64,000 nt of DNA from Halobacteriales archaeon QS_4_69_31 (lineage in GTDB: Archaea > Halobacteriota > Halobacteria > Halobacteriales > Haloarculaceae): the NCBI GenBank assembly GCA_003021655.1, contig PXRP01000010.1, positions 1-64,000 of the forward strand, given 5' to 3'. Below, piece after piece: positions 28,962 to 38,200 of the stretch. Both the position numbers and the translations under genes were made by a program. Position 1 is the first letter of the stretch, and each line of letters opens with the position of its first letter. Under the pieces are notes generated by a model. It had not been told where the DNA came from and ran no database searches. It saw nothing but the letters and a program-made list of their open reading frames with translations.

Positions 28962-29055
28962 TGGTCACGGTAGGACCAGGAGGTCAAAAGTACCTTCTGT
29001 TCCGCTGAGCACGCGCGGAGACCCCAGAACGACACGGCGTCGGGGTCGGCCACCC

Positions 29056-29107
29056 GTCCCGTGCACCGCGTTCGGTCGCCGGTCCCGTGCACCGCGTTCA
29101 GTCGCCA
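29056..29107. repeat. 26-bp tandem repeat at the radical SAM gene end
   Basis: Units at 29056-29081 and 29082-29107, differing at two bases. The second contains the stop codon (29098-29100) and last codons of the radical SAM gene; the first is its copy past the stop, with a partial third toward 29050. Confidence 0.92.
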
Positions 29108-30843
29108 GTCCCCTGTGTCCCGGCAGTGGCGAACCGCGAGAGGCGGGCGACGCCTTCGACCTCCGCGAGGGAGTCGTACGGACGGTCGACGACGATGTTG
29201 CCCGCGGTCTGGCGGCCGACCCCCGGGACCGCCGCCAGTTCGTCCATCGACGCGGCGTTGACGTCCAGCGGGTAGGGAACCCCGGTCACCGACCGGTAGC
29301 CGTGGTCGGTGACCGCGACGTCCAGTGTCCGCCCGAGTTCGCGCTCGCCCGGCACCGCCACCAGGAGGGGGTACGTCCCAAGTTGCCGGCCGAAGGTCTT
29401 GCCGTCCTGGTGGTACTCCAGGTGGACGTCCGGGAGGACCGTCCCCGGCGGCGCGACCCGCCGGAGCATCGGGTTGTCGACCTCCTCGCGGACCGCCCGC
29501 TTGTACTCCGTGAACAGTTGCTTGTGGTCGTGGGCGAGTTCCGCGCCGGTCTCGGCCATCTCGGTCCCCTCGAAGGCCATCACCTGCCGGATGTTGATCC
29601 GCCGGACCATCAGCCCCTCTTCGAGGAGGCGGTCGAGGAAGGCCCTGTTGTGCTCGAAGGTCTCGGGGCGTTCGCCCGCCAGGCCGTGGACGAGGTTGAT
29701 CCCCGGCAGGAGTTTGGGGAGGCGCCGGGCTGCACTTTCCCCGAAGGTCGGCGCGCTATCTCTGTCGCCGCCGCGCTGGTCGCCCGGGCCGCTGGGCCGC
29801 CACCCGCCGACCTCGTTGACGACTCGGACCGCCTCCAGACACTCCTCGGCGGAGACGAGTAGGTTGTTCTCCGCCTGGACGACCGGGTCAGCCGACTCCA
29901 GGCCGAACGCGGCTGTGTCGCCGGGCGTGTTGTGTTCGGCGATGACCCGGATCCCCTCGCGGGACTTCTCCGGGTAGTCCACGATGGTGACGGGGTTCAT
30001 GTTGTCGAGGTGGAACGTCCGGAGGTCGGGGACCGTCTCGCGGATCCCGCCGTACAGGTCACGGAGCGCGTCGGGGTTGGGCGCCTCGCCGTCGCCGCCG
30101 AACGCGAGGATGTCGGCCTGGCGGCCCAGCCGGAAATCACGGACGCCGTGGTCGGCGAGGGCCTCGACCTCCGCGACCACTGAGTCGGCCGTCCGGAACG
30201 CGGGGTCGCCGTACAGCGGTTCCGTGCAGAACGAACACCGGTAGGCACACCCCCGCGAGGTCTCGAGTTCGGCGATGAGGTAGTCGGGGTGGTTGGGGTG
30301 GTCTTCGACGACGAACGCGCCCGCGCGGGCCCACCGCGAGACCTCCGCGTTGTCGCGCAGGCGGTCCGAAAAGCCCTCCAGCCCTTCGCGGACGAGGTCG
30401 TGGGCCGCCGCCTCGACGTCGCCTTTCGCCACGAAGTCGTAGTCCAGGTCGTCGCGCTCGGTCTCGATGGCGCCCTTGTTCTCGTCGCCGACGCCGAACC
30501 GGACCGGCCCGCCCAGCAGCGTCGTCCCGTCGGCCCGCCAGGCCAGGCGGCGCACCTCCTCGGGTTCGGCCGGCGCGCCACCGACGTACTTGCCGGGGAC
30601 TGTCATGCCCCCGACGTAGACCACGAGGTCGGCCCCGGCCACGTCGCGCCAGCGGTCGCGCTCGTCCCGGAGCGCGTCGATGGTGTGGTAGGTGATCCGC
30701 TCTTCTGGGACGCCCGCGTCGACGAGTGCCCCCGCGGTGTAGCGCGGGTACGTCGAGACGTAGGGCGGCACGCCGAAGTGTGCCGGCTCGTCGACGTACC
30801 CGTCGACGACCGTCACGTCGAGGGTCGCGGGGTCGACGGTCAT
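29098..30843 (-). CDS. Radical SAM protein with C-terminal helix-hairpin-helix
   Basis: 581 aa. Radical SAM cluster ligands C199, C203 and C206 in RGCAYRCSFC follow a B12-binding-like N-terminal region (DGYVDEPAHFG, VVYVGGMTVPG). The C-terminal 45 residues form a helix-hairpin-helix (VNAASMDELAAVPGVGRQTAG), suggesting a nucleic-acid target. The family is a haloarchaeal radical SAM group of unknown substrate. A DNA or RNA modification role is inferred from the HhH only. Confidence 0.85.
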   Translation of the reverse strand: MTVDPATLDVTVVDGYVDEPAHFGVPPYVSTYPRYTAGALVDAGVPEERITYHTIDALRDERDRWRDVAGADLVVYVGGMTVPGKYVGGAPAEPEEVRRLAWRADGTTLLGGPVRFGVGDENKGAIETERDDLDYDFVAKGDVEAAAHDLVREGLEGFSDRLRDNAEVSRWARAGAFVVEDHPNHPDYLIAELETSRGCAYRCSFCTEPLYGDPAFRTADSVVAEVEALADHGVRDFRLGRQADILAFGGDGEAPNPDALRDLYGGIRETVPDLRTFHLDNMNPVTIVDYPEKSREGIRVIAEHNTPGDTAAFGLESADPVVQAENNLLVSAEECLEAVRVVNEVGGWRPSGPGDQRGGDRDSAPTFGESAARRLPKLLPGINLVHGLAGERPETFEHNRAFLDRLLEEGLMVRRINIRQVMAFEGTEMAETGAELAHDHKQLFTEYKRAVREEVDNPMLRRVAPPGTVLPDVHLEYHQDGKTFGRQLGTYPLLVAVPGERELGRTLDVAVTDHGYRSVTGVPYPLDVNAASMDELAAVPGVGRQTAGNIVVDRPYDSLAEVEGVARLSRFATAGTQGTGD

Positions 30844-30944
30844 GTCACCGCGTACCCGTTCGAGCGGTAAAAACGCCGCGCGTCCGACCGGAGCACTCAG
30901 CGGTCAGCGAGTCCTGGCCGCGACGCCCGGGCACGACGGCGGGG

Positions 30945-31253
30945 CTACTCGTGTTCGACGGCCGCGGCCCGCCGGGACCCGAACGCGTCGAGTTCGTCGG
31001 CCTCGTCGAACCGTTCGACGCAGGGCACGTCGTAGGGGTGGACCGCGACGACGCGCTCACGAAGGTCGGGGTAGCGTTCGTCGGTCGTCTTCGCGAGCAG
31101 GAGTTCCTCCGTCTCGGCGTGGACGGCGCCGTCCCAGCGGTAGACCGAATCGCAGGACAGCCGGTTGACACACGCCGCGAGTCGCTCCTCGACGAGCGTG
31201 CGGGCGATGTCGGGCGCGCTGTCGGGCGGTGCCGTGATGTACACTGTCGGCAT
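30945..31253 (-). CDS. cutA: CutA1 divalent-cation tolerance protein
   Basis: 102 aa, the usual CutA1 length. Visible family core: VYITAPPDSA, LVEERLAACVNRL, SVYRWDGAVHAETEELLLAKT and HPYDVPC. CutA1 is a trimer linked to copper/divalent-cation tolerance in bacteria; its mechanism is not settled. Divergent from the alpha/beta hydrolase at 31475 with a 221-bp gap that holds no gene I can support. Confidence 0.92.
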   Translation of the reverse strand: MPTVYITAPPDSAPDIARTLVEERLAACVNRLSCDSVYRWDGAVHAETEELLLAKTTDERYPDLRERVVAVHPYDVPCVERFDEADELDAFGSRRAAAVEHE

Positions 31254-31474
31254 GACGGGGGAATCGTCGCCGGGCGGAATGAGTGTGGCGGCCCCCGCGT
31301 GGGACGAGCGTAGCGGCCACCGGGCGAGACGAGCGCGGCGGTCGCCGGGGCGGAGTCCGGTCTCGCGCCGACCGGCCCGGTGCCGGACCGTCGCGTCCCG
31401 GGCGCGGGTCCGGACGGCGCGGCGACCGTGGCCGCGACCACGCCCTCTAAGACTGTGGGCCGGCCAGGGGCCGT

Positions 31475-32185
31475 ATGGAGTTCACGGAGTTCGGCGCGGG
31501 TGGTGACAGCCGCGTCCTGTTCGTCCTGGGGTGGGGCAACCGGCCACACCACGAGCACGTCCGCTGGCTCGTCGACCAGCTGGCGGGGGCGGGCTATGTC
31601 GTTGACGTCGGTACCATCCCCGACCACGGCAGCGACTTCGCGGCCGACTACCTGGAGCCGACACAGCGGCGCCACGACGCGACCGACCCCGACCGGATCC
31701 TCTCGCACAGCACCGGCGGTCTCGTGGCCGCCCACCTCGACTCGCCGGCCCCGCGGGTCTACCTGAGCCCCTGGTGGGGGATCGCCGGCGAGCCGTCGCT
31801 CCTCCAGCGCGTGCTCGTGGCGCTGCCGACGGGTCGGCCCGTCATCCCCGTTCCCACCGACCCCGACGCGCTGGGCGAACTGGTAACCGACGAGCAACTG
31901 GCGGACGGCCCCGACCGCGCCTCGCCCGCCTTCCTCCGGGCGGTCGTCGACGCCCAGGAGCGACTCCCCCCGTTCCGCGAGGACAGCGTCGTCTTCTGCT
32001 CGCTGCGGGACCGGGTGGTCGGCGTCGACGCCATCGGCCGCCACGCCCCCGCCGAGCGGGTCGTCGTCTACGACGGCGGCCACGAGTTTTTCAGCTCCAC
32101 CGGGCGCGAGCGGACCGTCGAGTGGGTGCTCGCCACGCTCGCCGACGGCCCGGACGCGCTGTCGCCGCCGCGCTCCTCGGTCTAA
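31475..32185 (+). CDS. Alpha/beta hydrolase
   Basis: 236 aa. Nucleophile in the HSTGG loop (SHSTGGLVAAH) and a late catalytic His in YDGGHEFF, with Asp/Arg in FCSLRDRVVG; the FVLGWGN segment forms the oxyanion hole. Small serine esterase/peptidase-like enzyme of unknown substrate. ATG 31475 fits the fold start. Upstream of an AEC permease on the same strand. Confidence 0.82.
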   Translation: MEFTEFGAGGDSRVLFVLGWGNRPHHEHVRWLVDQLAGAGYVVDVGTIPDHGSDFAADYLEPTQRRHDATDPDRILSHSTGGLVAAHLDSPAPRVYLSPWWGIAGEPSLLQRVLVALPTGRPVIPVPTDPDALGELVTDEQLADGPDRASPAFLRAVVDAQERLPPFREDSVVFCSLRDRVVGVDAIGRHAPAERVVVYDGGHEFFSSTGRERTVEWVLATLADGPDALSPPRSSV

Positions 32186-32301
32186 TCGCCCCAGAGCGTC
32201 CCGTTTCCGGCCGCGTTCGCGGGTGTTCGGCTGTCGTCTTCCCGCCCTCACGGTGTGCCGGATTCGACAGCGTTGTAACGGCGCGGTCGCTTCCCACAGG
32301 C

Positions 32302-33255
32302 GTGTCGCTGGTCGACGTCCTCGTCTCGGCCGTGCTCCCGGTCGTCGTCGTCGCGGCGCTGGGCTACGGGATCGGACGCATCCAGGGAATCGACTCCGAC
32401 CCCATCGCCGCGGTGACCGTACACGTCCTCACGCCGGCGCTGGCCTTCCACAGCATCGCGACGACGGAACTGTCGGGCGGGACGCTCGCCCGGATCGTCG
32501 GCGGGCTGGTCGCGTTCATCGTCGTCATGACCGTCGTCGCCGAACTCGCGGGCCGGCTCGCCGGTATCGAGGAGCCGTTCCTCTCTGCGCTGGTCCTGCT
32601 GGCGGTCTTCCCGAACTCCGGCAACTTCGGGATCCCGCTCTCGGAGTTCGCCTTCGGGGCCGTCGGCCGGTCGGCGGCGCTCGTCTACATGACCGGGGAG
32701 GCCGTCCTGATGTACACTGTCGGCGTCTACGTCGCGGCCCGCTCGGGCGTGGCCAGCTGGACTGCCGGCGTCAGGCGCGTGGCCACTGTCCCGCTGGTCT
32801 ATGCCGTCCTCGCGGCGCTGGCCGGGCGCGCGCTGGGCCTGGTCCCGCCGGTCGACAGCACCGCGATGGGGACCGTCCAGCTGGTCGGCGACGCCGCCAT
32901 CCCGATGATGCTCCTCGTGCTCGGTATCGAGCTCGCACGCACCGACTACGGGGCGACCCTCCGGGCGGTCGGCACGGCGACGGTCCTGAAGATGGGCGTC
33001 GCGCCCGTCGTGGCCGTCGCGCTCGCGCTGGCGCTTGGCTTCGGCGACGCGACGGTCGCGCGCACCTTCGTCGTCGAATCGGCCGCGCCCTCGGCGGTGA
33101 CCTCGCTCGTGCTCCTCATCGAGTTCGGCGACACCGACCCCGTCGACGGCGTCACCGTCGCCGAGTTCGCCAGCACCGTCATCCTCGTCTCCGTGGTCCT
33201 CTCCGTGCCGATACTGACGGTGCTGATCGCTCTCCTCCAGGCGGGACTCGTCTGA
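32302..33255 (+). CDS. AEC family transporter (auxin efflux carrier-like)
   Basis: 317 aa with about ten membrane segments arranged as two five-helix repeats. Motifs include TPALAFHSIATTEL, NSGNFGIPLSEFAFG and SAAPSAVTSLVLL, all typical of the family, which exports or imports organic acids. GTG 32302 starts the first helix. It lies 116 bp after the hydrolase; co-transcription is possible. A 43-bp repeat array follows its stop but belongs to the opposite-strand 39-aa gene. Confidence 0.88.
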   Translation: MSLVDVLVSAVLPVVVVAALGYGIGRIQGIDSDPIAAVTVHVLTPALAFHSIATTELSGGTLARIVGGLVAFIVVMTVVAELAGRLAGIEEPFLSALVLLAVFPNSGNFGIPLSEFAFGAVGRSAALVYMTGEAVLMYTVGVYVAARSGVASWTAGVRRVATVPLVYAVLAALAGRALGLVPPVDSTAMGTVQLVGDAAIPMMLLVLGIELARTDYGATLRAVGTATVLKMGVAPVVAVALALALGFGDATVARTFVVESAAPSAVTSLVLLIEFGDTDPVDGVTVAEFASTVILVSVVLSVPILTVLIALLQAGLV

Positions 33256-33277
33256 GAACGGCCCCGTCGCCGCCGGC

Positions 33278-33489
33278 ACGGCCGGCGGTGGTCGCGGTCA
33301 CCGCCCCGGTCGCCGCGACCGGCCGGCACGCCTCGCAGTCACCGCTTCCGTGGCCGCCGGCCCGGCCGGCACACCCCGTGGTCACCGCTCCTGTCGCCGC
33401 CGGCCCGGCCGGCACACCCCGTGGTCACCGTTCCTGTCGCCGCCGACCCGGCCGGCACGCCTCACGCTCAGTGCTCCCGTCGCCGCTGC
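33278..33489. repeat. Five diverged 40-43-bp tandem units ending in a 39-aa gene
   Basis: Unit starts at 33278, 33318, 33361, 33404 and 33447; period 43 (first step 40). The units at 33361 and 33404 differ at two bases. The last unit (33447-33489) is the 3' end of the minus-strand 39-aa gene and contains its stop (33468-33470); the TGA position is kept in all copies. Confidence 0.92.
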
Positions 33490-33587
33490 GACCGGCCGTC
33501 GTCGCAGACGTATTCGAGCGCGTCGACGAACGTCTCGGCGTCGACCCGCCCTTCTTCGAGGCGCTCCCGGAGTTTCGTCGGCGTCAT
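33468..33587 (-). CDS. Small protein (39 aa)
   Basis: ATG 33587 to TGA 33468 encodes a charged helical peptide starting MTPTKLRERLEEG and ending RSQRRREH. Codon use, the absence of rare codons and an initial amphipathic helix with acidic and basic faces support a real gene. Function unknown. Its 3' end is repeated four more times downstream. Confidence 0.6.
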   Translation of the reverse strand: MTPTKLRERLEEGRVDAETFVDALEYVCDDGRSQRRREH

Positions 33588-33656
33588 ACCTCGTGTTATC
33601 GTACGACACAGTCCGGAGTGAGCGTTCTTCCGCGATAGCTGCCGGTCGGTTGCCGT

Positions 33657-33896
33657 TCAGCGAGACGCCGCGGCGAACTTCCCGCCGAGCACGAGCGTGG
33701 CCGCGCCGAGGGCGCCCAGCACTGTCATCGACGTGGCGGTCACGGCGACGCCGGTCGTCAGGACCACCACCCCGGTCGCCAGACCCACCAGCAGCAACGT
33801 GAGGACGGCCGCGTAGACGTCCGTGAGCGTCCCCGGCACCGCCAGTGAGAGGTCGGTCGCGTTGGGCACTCTCCAGTCTTCGTATCTGGTGGGCAT
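33657..33896 (-). CDS. Small membrane protein (79 aa)
   Basis: Two hydrophobic segments (about 22-46 and 50-72) after an acidic/aromatic N-terminus MPTRYEDWRVPN. No family recognised; small two-helix haloarchaeal membrane proteins are common. It is divergent from nothing coding within 180 bp; the following region holds short repeats at 33997-34070. Confidence 0.55.
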   Translation of the reverse strand: MPTRYEDWRVPNATDLSLAVPGTLTDVYAAVLTLLLVGLATGVVVLTTGVAVTATSMTVLGALGAATLVLGGKFAAASR

Positions 33897-33996
33897 AAGC
33901 TGTATACCAACTATGTGGGTATATGCGGCGGCCGGGGGTGGCCTGGACCCCTGTGGGGCGGCCGCCGTCGGGCCGGGACGTGTGACTGGGGCCGGC

Positions 33997-34070
33997 GGTC
34001 CGGAGTGTCCCGCGACCGGCAGTCCGGAGTGGCCAGGGGGCGGGCGGCCCGGAGCGTTCCGGGGGTGGGC
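33997..34070. repeat. Diverged 24-25-bp repeats downstream of scpA
   Basis: Three copies of a motif containing CCGGAG start near 33997, 34021 and 34046. They follow the scpA stop. The identity is moderate and GC-rich, so the link to the gene tail is weaker than at other sites. Confidence 0.5.
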
Positions 34071-34077
34071 GACTCGG

Positions 34078-35259
34078 CTAGTCGGCGACGGCTTCCCCGG
34101 AGGCCACCGCCGCGGTCGGGTCCTGGATCCAGAGGTCGCCGAACATCTCGTCTTGCTGGAGGCGGACCCGGCCGCGGTGTGAGAGAAAGAGCAGCCCCAG
34201 GTACGTCCGGACGCGCGAGCCGGCGACGGTCTCGACCTCGCGGAAGAGGACCTCCTCGCGGCCGTTCTCGTAGTGTTCGCGGACGGCGTCGTGGACGTCC
34301 GCGATGACCTCGTCGATGTCCTCGGTGTGGGTCGCGCCGGTCACGTCCGCGGCGGTCGGTTCGTCGTCCATCCGGACGTCGTCGTCGCGCCGGTAGTCCA
34401 GTTCCTGGGTGCCCCGCGCGAACCCGCCCGGCGAGTCGCTGGTGTCGTACTCGCGGGACTCCTTCCACCAGGTGTCCCGCTCGGCCTCCCGCAGGTCCCT
34501 GACGAGTTCGTCCAGCGTCTGTGGCATCCCCCGCGCCCGTTTGCGTTCGAGGCGGCGGTCCATCTCGGCCTCCAGGGCGGCGAACGGGTCGGGGTCCTCG
34601 ACCGGCGCCTCGCCGGCCATCTCGGCCTCCCACGGCTCCTCCCAGGGCTCGTCCTCCTCGTCGTCGTCGCTCAGCATCGCGTCGCCTTTCATCCGCAGGA
34701 GGACGCTCGCGTAAAACAGCGCCCGCCCCGAGGTCCGCAGGTCGCCCTCGTCTAACCGCTCGAGGAACTTGTCGGTCACCGCCACGATGTCGATGTCCCA
34801 CGGGTCTATCTCCCCGTCCTCCGCGAGCGTGACCAGCACTTCGACCGGCTCGACCGTCTCCTCGCCCGCCTCGCCGTCCACGTCCCCGGCATCGTCGACT
34901 CCGCTCGCTCCCTCGTCGGCTCCGCTCGCGTCCGCCGACCCGTCCGGGCTCTCAGTCGCCTGTCCGTCCGGGCTCTCGGTCGCCCGTCCGTCCAGACTCG
35001 TGTCCGCCCGTCTGTCCTCGCTCGCCCCTGCCGCTTCGACAGTGTCTTCCGTCCTCGCCGACTCGCTCTCGTCGGCGAGCACGCCGACCCCGCCGTCGGG
35101 GAGTCCCTCTCCGTCGTCTCCCGACTCCCCCTGCGGGTCGCGGTCCTCGTGGCCCGCGATGTCCAGCGGGATGTCCCCGGAGTCCTCGCTCTCGGGTCGT
35201 TTCGCTCCCCGCTCGCCGTCCGAGGCCTCCGGCGTCGCGCCGGAGTCCTCGCTAGTCAT
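34078..35259 (-). CDS. scpA: Segregation and condensation protein A
   Basis: 393 aa. Residues 1-about 135 are acidic and disordered, with repeated DGxATESPDG-type segments; from about 140 comes the ScpA/kleisin N-terminal domain (LVTLAEDGEIDPWDIDIVAVTDKFLERL) that binds SMC, and a C-terminal winged helix (SHRGRVRLQQ). Its start overlaps the end of smc by 8 bp, so SMC and ScpA form one operon. ScpB is not in the window. The disordered N-terminal part is longer than usual. Confidence 0.9.
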   Translation of the reverse strand: MTSEDSGATPEASDGERGAKRPESEDSGDIPLDIAGHEDRDPQGESGDDGEGLPDGGVGVLADESESARTEDTVEAAGASEDRRADTSLDGRATESPDGQATESPDGSADASGADEGASGVDDAGDVDGEAGEETVEPVEVLVTLAEDGEIDPWDIDIVAVTDKFLERLDEGDLRTSGRALFYASVLLRMKGDAMLSDDDEEDEPWEEPWEAEMAGEAPVEDPDPFAALEAEMDRRLERKRARGMPQTLDELVRDLREAERDTWWKESREYDTSDSPGGFARGTQELDYRRDDDVRMDDEPTAADVTGATHTEDIDEVIADVHDAVREHYENGREEVLFREVETVAGSRVRTYLGLLFLSHRGRVRLQQDEMFGDLWIQDPTAAVASGEAVAD

Positions 35260-38200
35260 CGGCCGGCACCCCCTCCGCGCTCAGGTCGATGCCGGTGACG
35301 GCGCTGACGTTGTCGTCCTGCATGGTGACGCCGATAGCGCGCTCGGAGCGTTCGAGCATCGCCGAGCGGTGGCTGACGACGACAAACTGGGCCTGACCGG
35401 CGAGTTCGTCGACCATCTCGCCGACCAGGTCGGCGTTCTTCGCGTCGAGGAAGGCGTCGATCTCGTCCAGCGCGTAGAAAGGCGCAGGGTTGTGCCGCTG
35501 GATGGCGAAGATGAACGCGAGCGCAGTCAGGGACTTCTCGCCGCCGCTCATCGCGTTGAGGCGCTGGACCGGCTTGTCGCCCGGCTGGGCTTTCATCGTC
35601 AGTCCGCCGTCGAAGGGGTCGTCCTCGTTCTCGAGGTGGAGCCGCCCCGTCCCGTTCGAGAGCCGCTCGAAGATGTCACGGAAGTGTCCGTCGATGGCGT
35701 CGTAGGCCTCCATGAACGTCGCCTTCTTGTTGGCCTCGTAGCGGTCGATCCGGTCGCGGATCCCCTCGGCTTCCTCGACCAGGGTCGCCTTCTTGTCCTC
35801 GAGGTCGTCGAGTTCCTCGGCGACGCGGTCGTACTCCTCGATGGCGAGCATGTTGACCGGCTCCAGCTGTTCCATCTCGCCTTCGAGCCGCCGGATCTCC
35901 GACTCGACCTCCTCGTGGTCGGGGATCGCCTCGGGGTCGTAGTCGCCGACCGCGGCCTCGAGTTCCTCGATTTCCCACTCCAGGCGGTCGCGCTCCTCGC
36001 GGGCCTCCTTGAGGTCGCTCTCGACCGCGCCGACCCGTTCTTTCTGCTCGTCGCGGGCCGCCCGTGCCTCGCGCAACTCCGCTTTCAGTTCCTCGCGCTC
36101 GTCTTTGAGGTCCGCGAGTTCCTCCTCCAGTTCGGCGACGGCCTCGCGTTTCTCCTCCAGGAGGGCCTCCTTGTCCGCGACGTCGTCTTCGAGTTCCGCG
36201 ATGCGTTCCTGCTGGTCGGCCTTGCGGTTCTGGGCCTCCTCGATGGTCTCGTGGAGTTCCTCGATGGCGTCCTCGGCGTACTCCTTTTCGAGTCGGAGCT
36301 CGTTGAGGTCGCCGTCGATGTCGTCGATGTCCCGCTCTAGGGCGTCGATCTCGGCATGGAGCTCGTCGGCCTCGCTCGTCAGGTCGGGTAGCTCGGAGTC
36401 CTCGACCTCCGCCTCGAGGTCGTCTATCTCCGCTTCGAGCGCGGCGATGGCTTCGGTGCGCTCTTCGATCTCGGCTTCGGTCTCGTCCATCTCCGCGGAG
36501 ACCTCCTCGCGCTCGGCTTCGATCTCCGCCAGGCGGTCTTCGAGGTCGGCGACCTCCTCGCGGACCTCCTCGCGTTCGGCCTCGCGGCGCTCGATGTCGG
36601 CCTCGATGTCCCGGACCTGGTCGGCGGCGTCGGACTGCTTGTCGCGGGCGTCGTCCAGGCGCTGTTCGACGTCGCGCAACTCCGAGCGGACCGACTGGCG
36701 TTCGTCTTCGAGGTCGTTGATCTGGCTCGCGATCCGTTCGAGCGTGCCCTCTCCGCCCGAAAACGAGTAGCGGGTCCCCTTCGAGGAGCCGCCGGTCATC
36801 GCGCCCGACTTCTCGACGAGGTCGCCCTCCAGCGTGACCATCCGGAACTCGCCCATGAACTCGCGGGCGGTGTCCATGTCCGCGACGACCAGCGTGTCCC
36901 CGAGGACGTACGAGAACACGCCGGCGTACTCGGGGTCGAAGTCGACCAGGTTGTACGCGAAGTCGACGACCCCGCCGTGGCCGGGGGCGCTCGGCAGCGA
37001 GCGCTGTTCCATCTCCGTGACCGGGAGGAAGGTCGCCCGGCCGGCGTTGCGCGACTTCAGGTAGTCGATACACCGCTGGCCGACGCGGTCGTCGTCGACG
37101 ACGACGTGTGCCAGGCGGCCGCCGGCGGCCGTCTCGCAGGCCACCGCGTAGTCCGGGTCGACCCCGCCCAGTTGCCCGACCGTCCCGTGGATGCCCTCGA
37201 CGTCGGCGTTCAGGACCGTCGTCACCGCGCGGCCGTACGACGAGTCGCCGTCCTGTCCCGCCTTTGCTTCGAGTTCGGCGTACTCCTGTTGTTTGGCCGT
37301 GAGTTCGTCCTCGATGTCGTCGAGGTCCGCCTGGAGCCGCTGGCGCTCCTCTGTGAGGTCCGCGACGACCGACGAGATGGTCGACTCGTTCTCTCTCGCT
37401 TTCTCCAGTTCGGCCGTCAGGTCGTCGATCTCGGCCTCGATCTCCGGGACCCGCTCCTCGAGTTGCTCGGTCTCGGCTTCGGTCTCGCGCTGTTCGTTCG
37501 AGCGCCGGCGGGCCTCGTCGAGCAGGCGGTCCTGCTCGCGCTGGAGCTCGTTTTTCTCGGCTTTCAGCTCCTCGACGGCCTCGCGTTTCTCGTCGAGTTC
37601 GGCCGTGACCTCCTCGAACTCCTCGCCGAGTTCGTCGATGCGGGCCTCGACCTCCGACAGTTCGGTCTCTTTCTCCTCCACGTCGGCTTTCAGCGACGAC
37701 TTGGCGACTTTCTTCTCGCGGATCTCCCCCTCGAGTTCGTCGATCGTCTCCTGCTTGCGGTCGATCTGGACGAACGCCTGGCGGCGCTCGTTCTCGGCGT
37801 CCTCGGTCTTCCCCTCGGCGGTCTCTATGGCGTCTTCGAGCCGGGAGATGTCGCCTTTGACCTCCTCTATCTCGCGTTTGATGGCGAGTTGCTCGTCCTC
37901 GCCCTTGCGCTCGATCTCGGCGTTGCGCTCGTCCAGCTCGTCTTCGAGGCGCATCACCCGCCCCTGGCGCTCGTCGAGTTCGACCTGGCGCTCGTCGAGT
38001 TCGGCCGCCAGGTCGTCGACCTCGGCGGCGACGTCGTCGAGTTCGTCGCGCTTGTCCTCGAGTTCGGCGGCCTTCCGGTAGCCCTCGTATTCGGCTTTCC
38101 GGTCGCGCAGTTCCTGGTACTCGAGGGCGGTCTCGCGTTCGTCCTCGAGCTGGTCGAGGCGGTCTTCTTTCTCCTCGATGCGCAGTTCGGCCTCCTCGAT

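Noticed and set aside
34078-34801. 296-codon minus-strand frame inside scpA
   Set aside because: Arginine/glycine-rich shadow frame of scpA.
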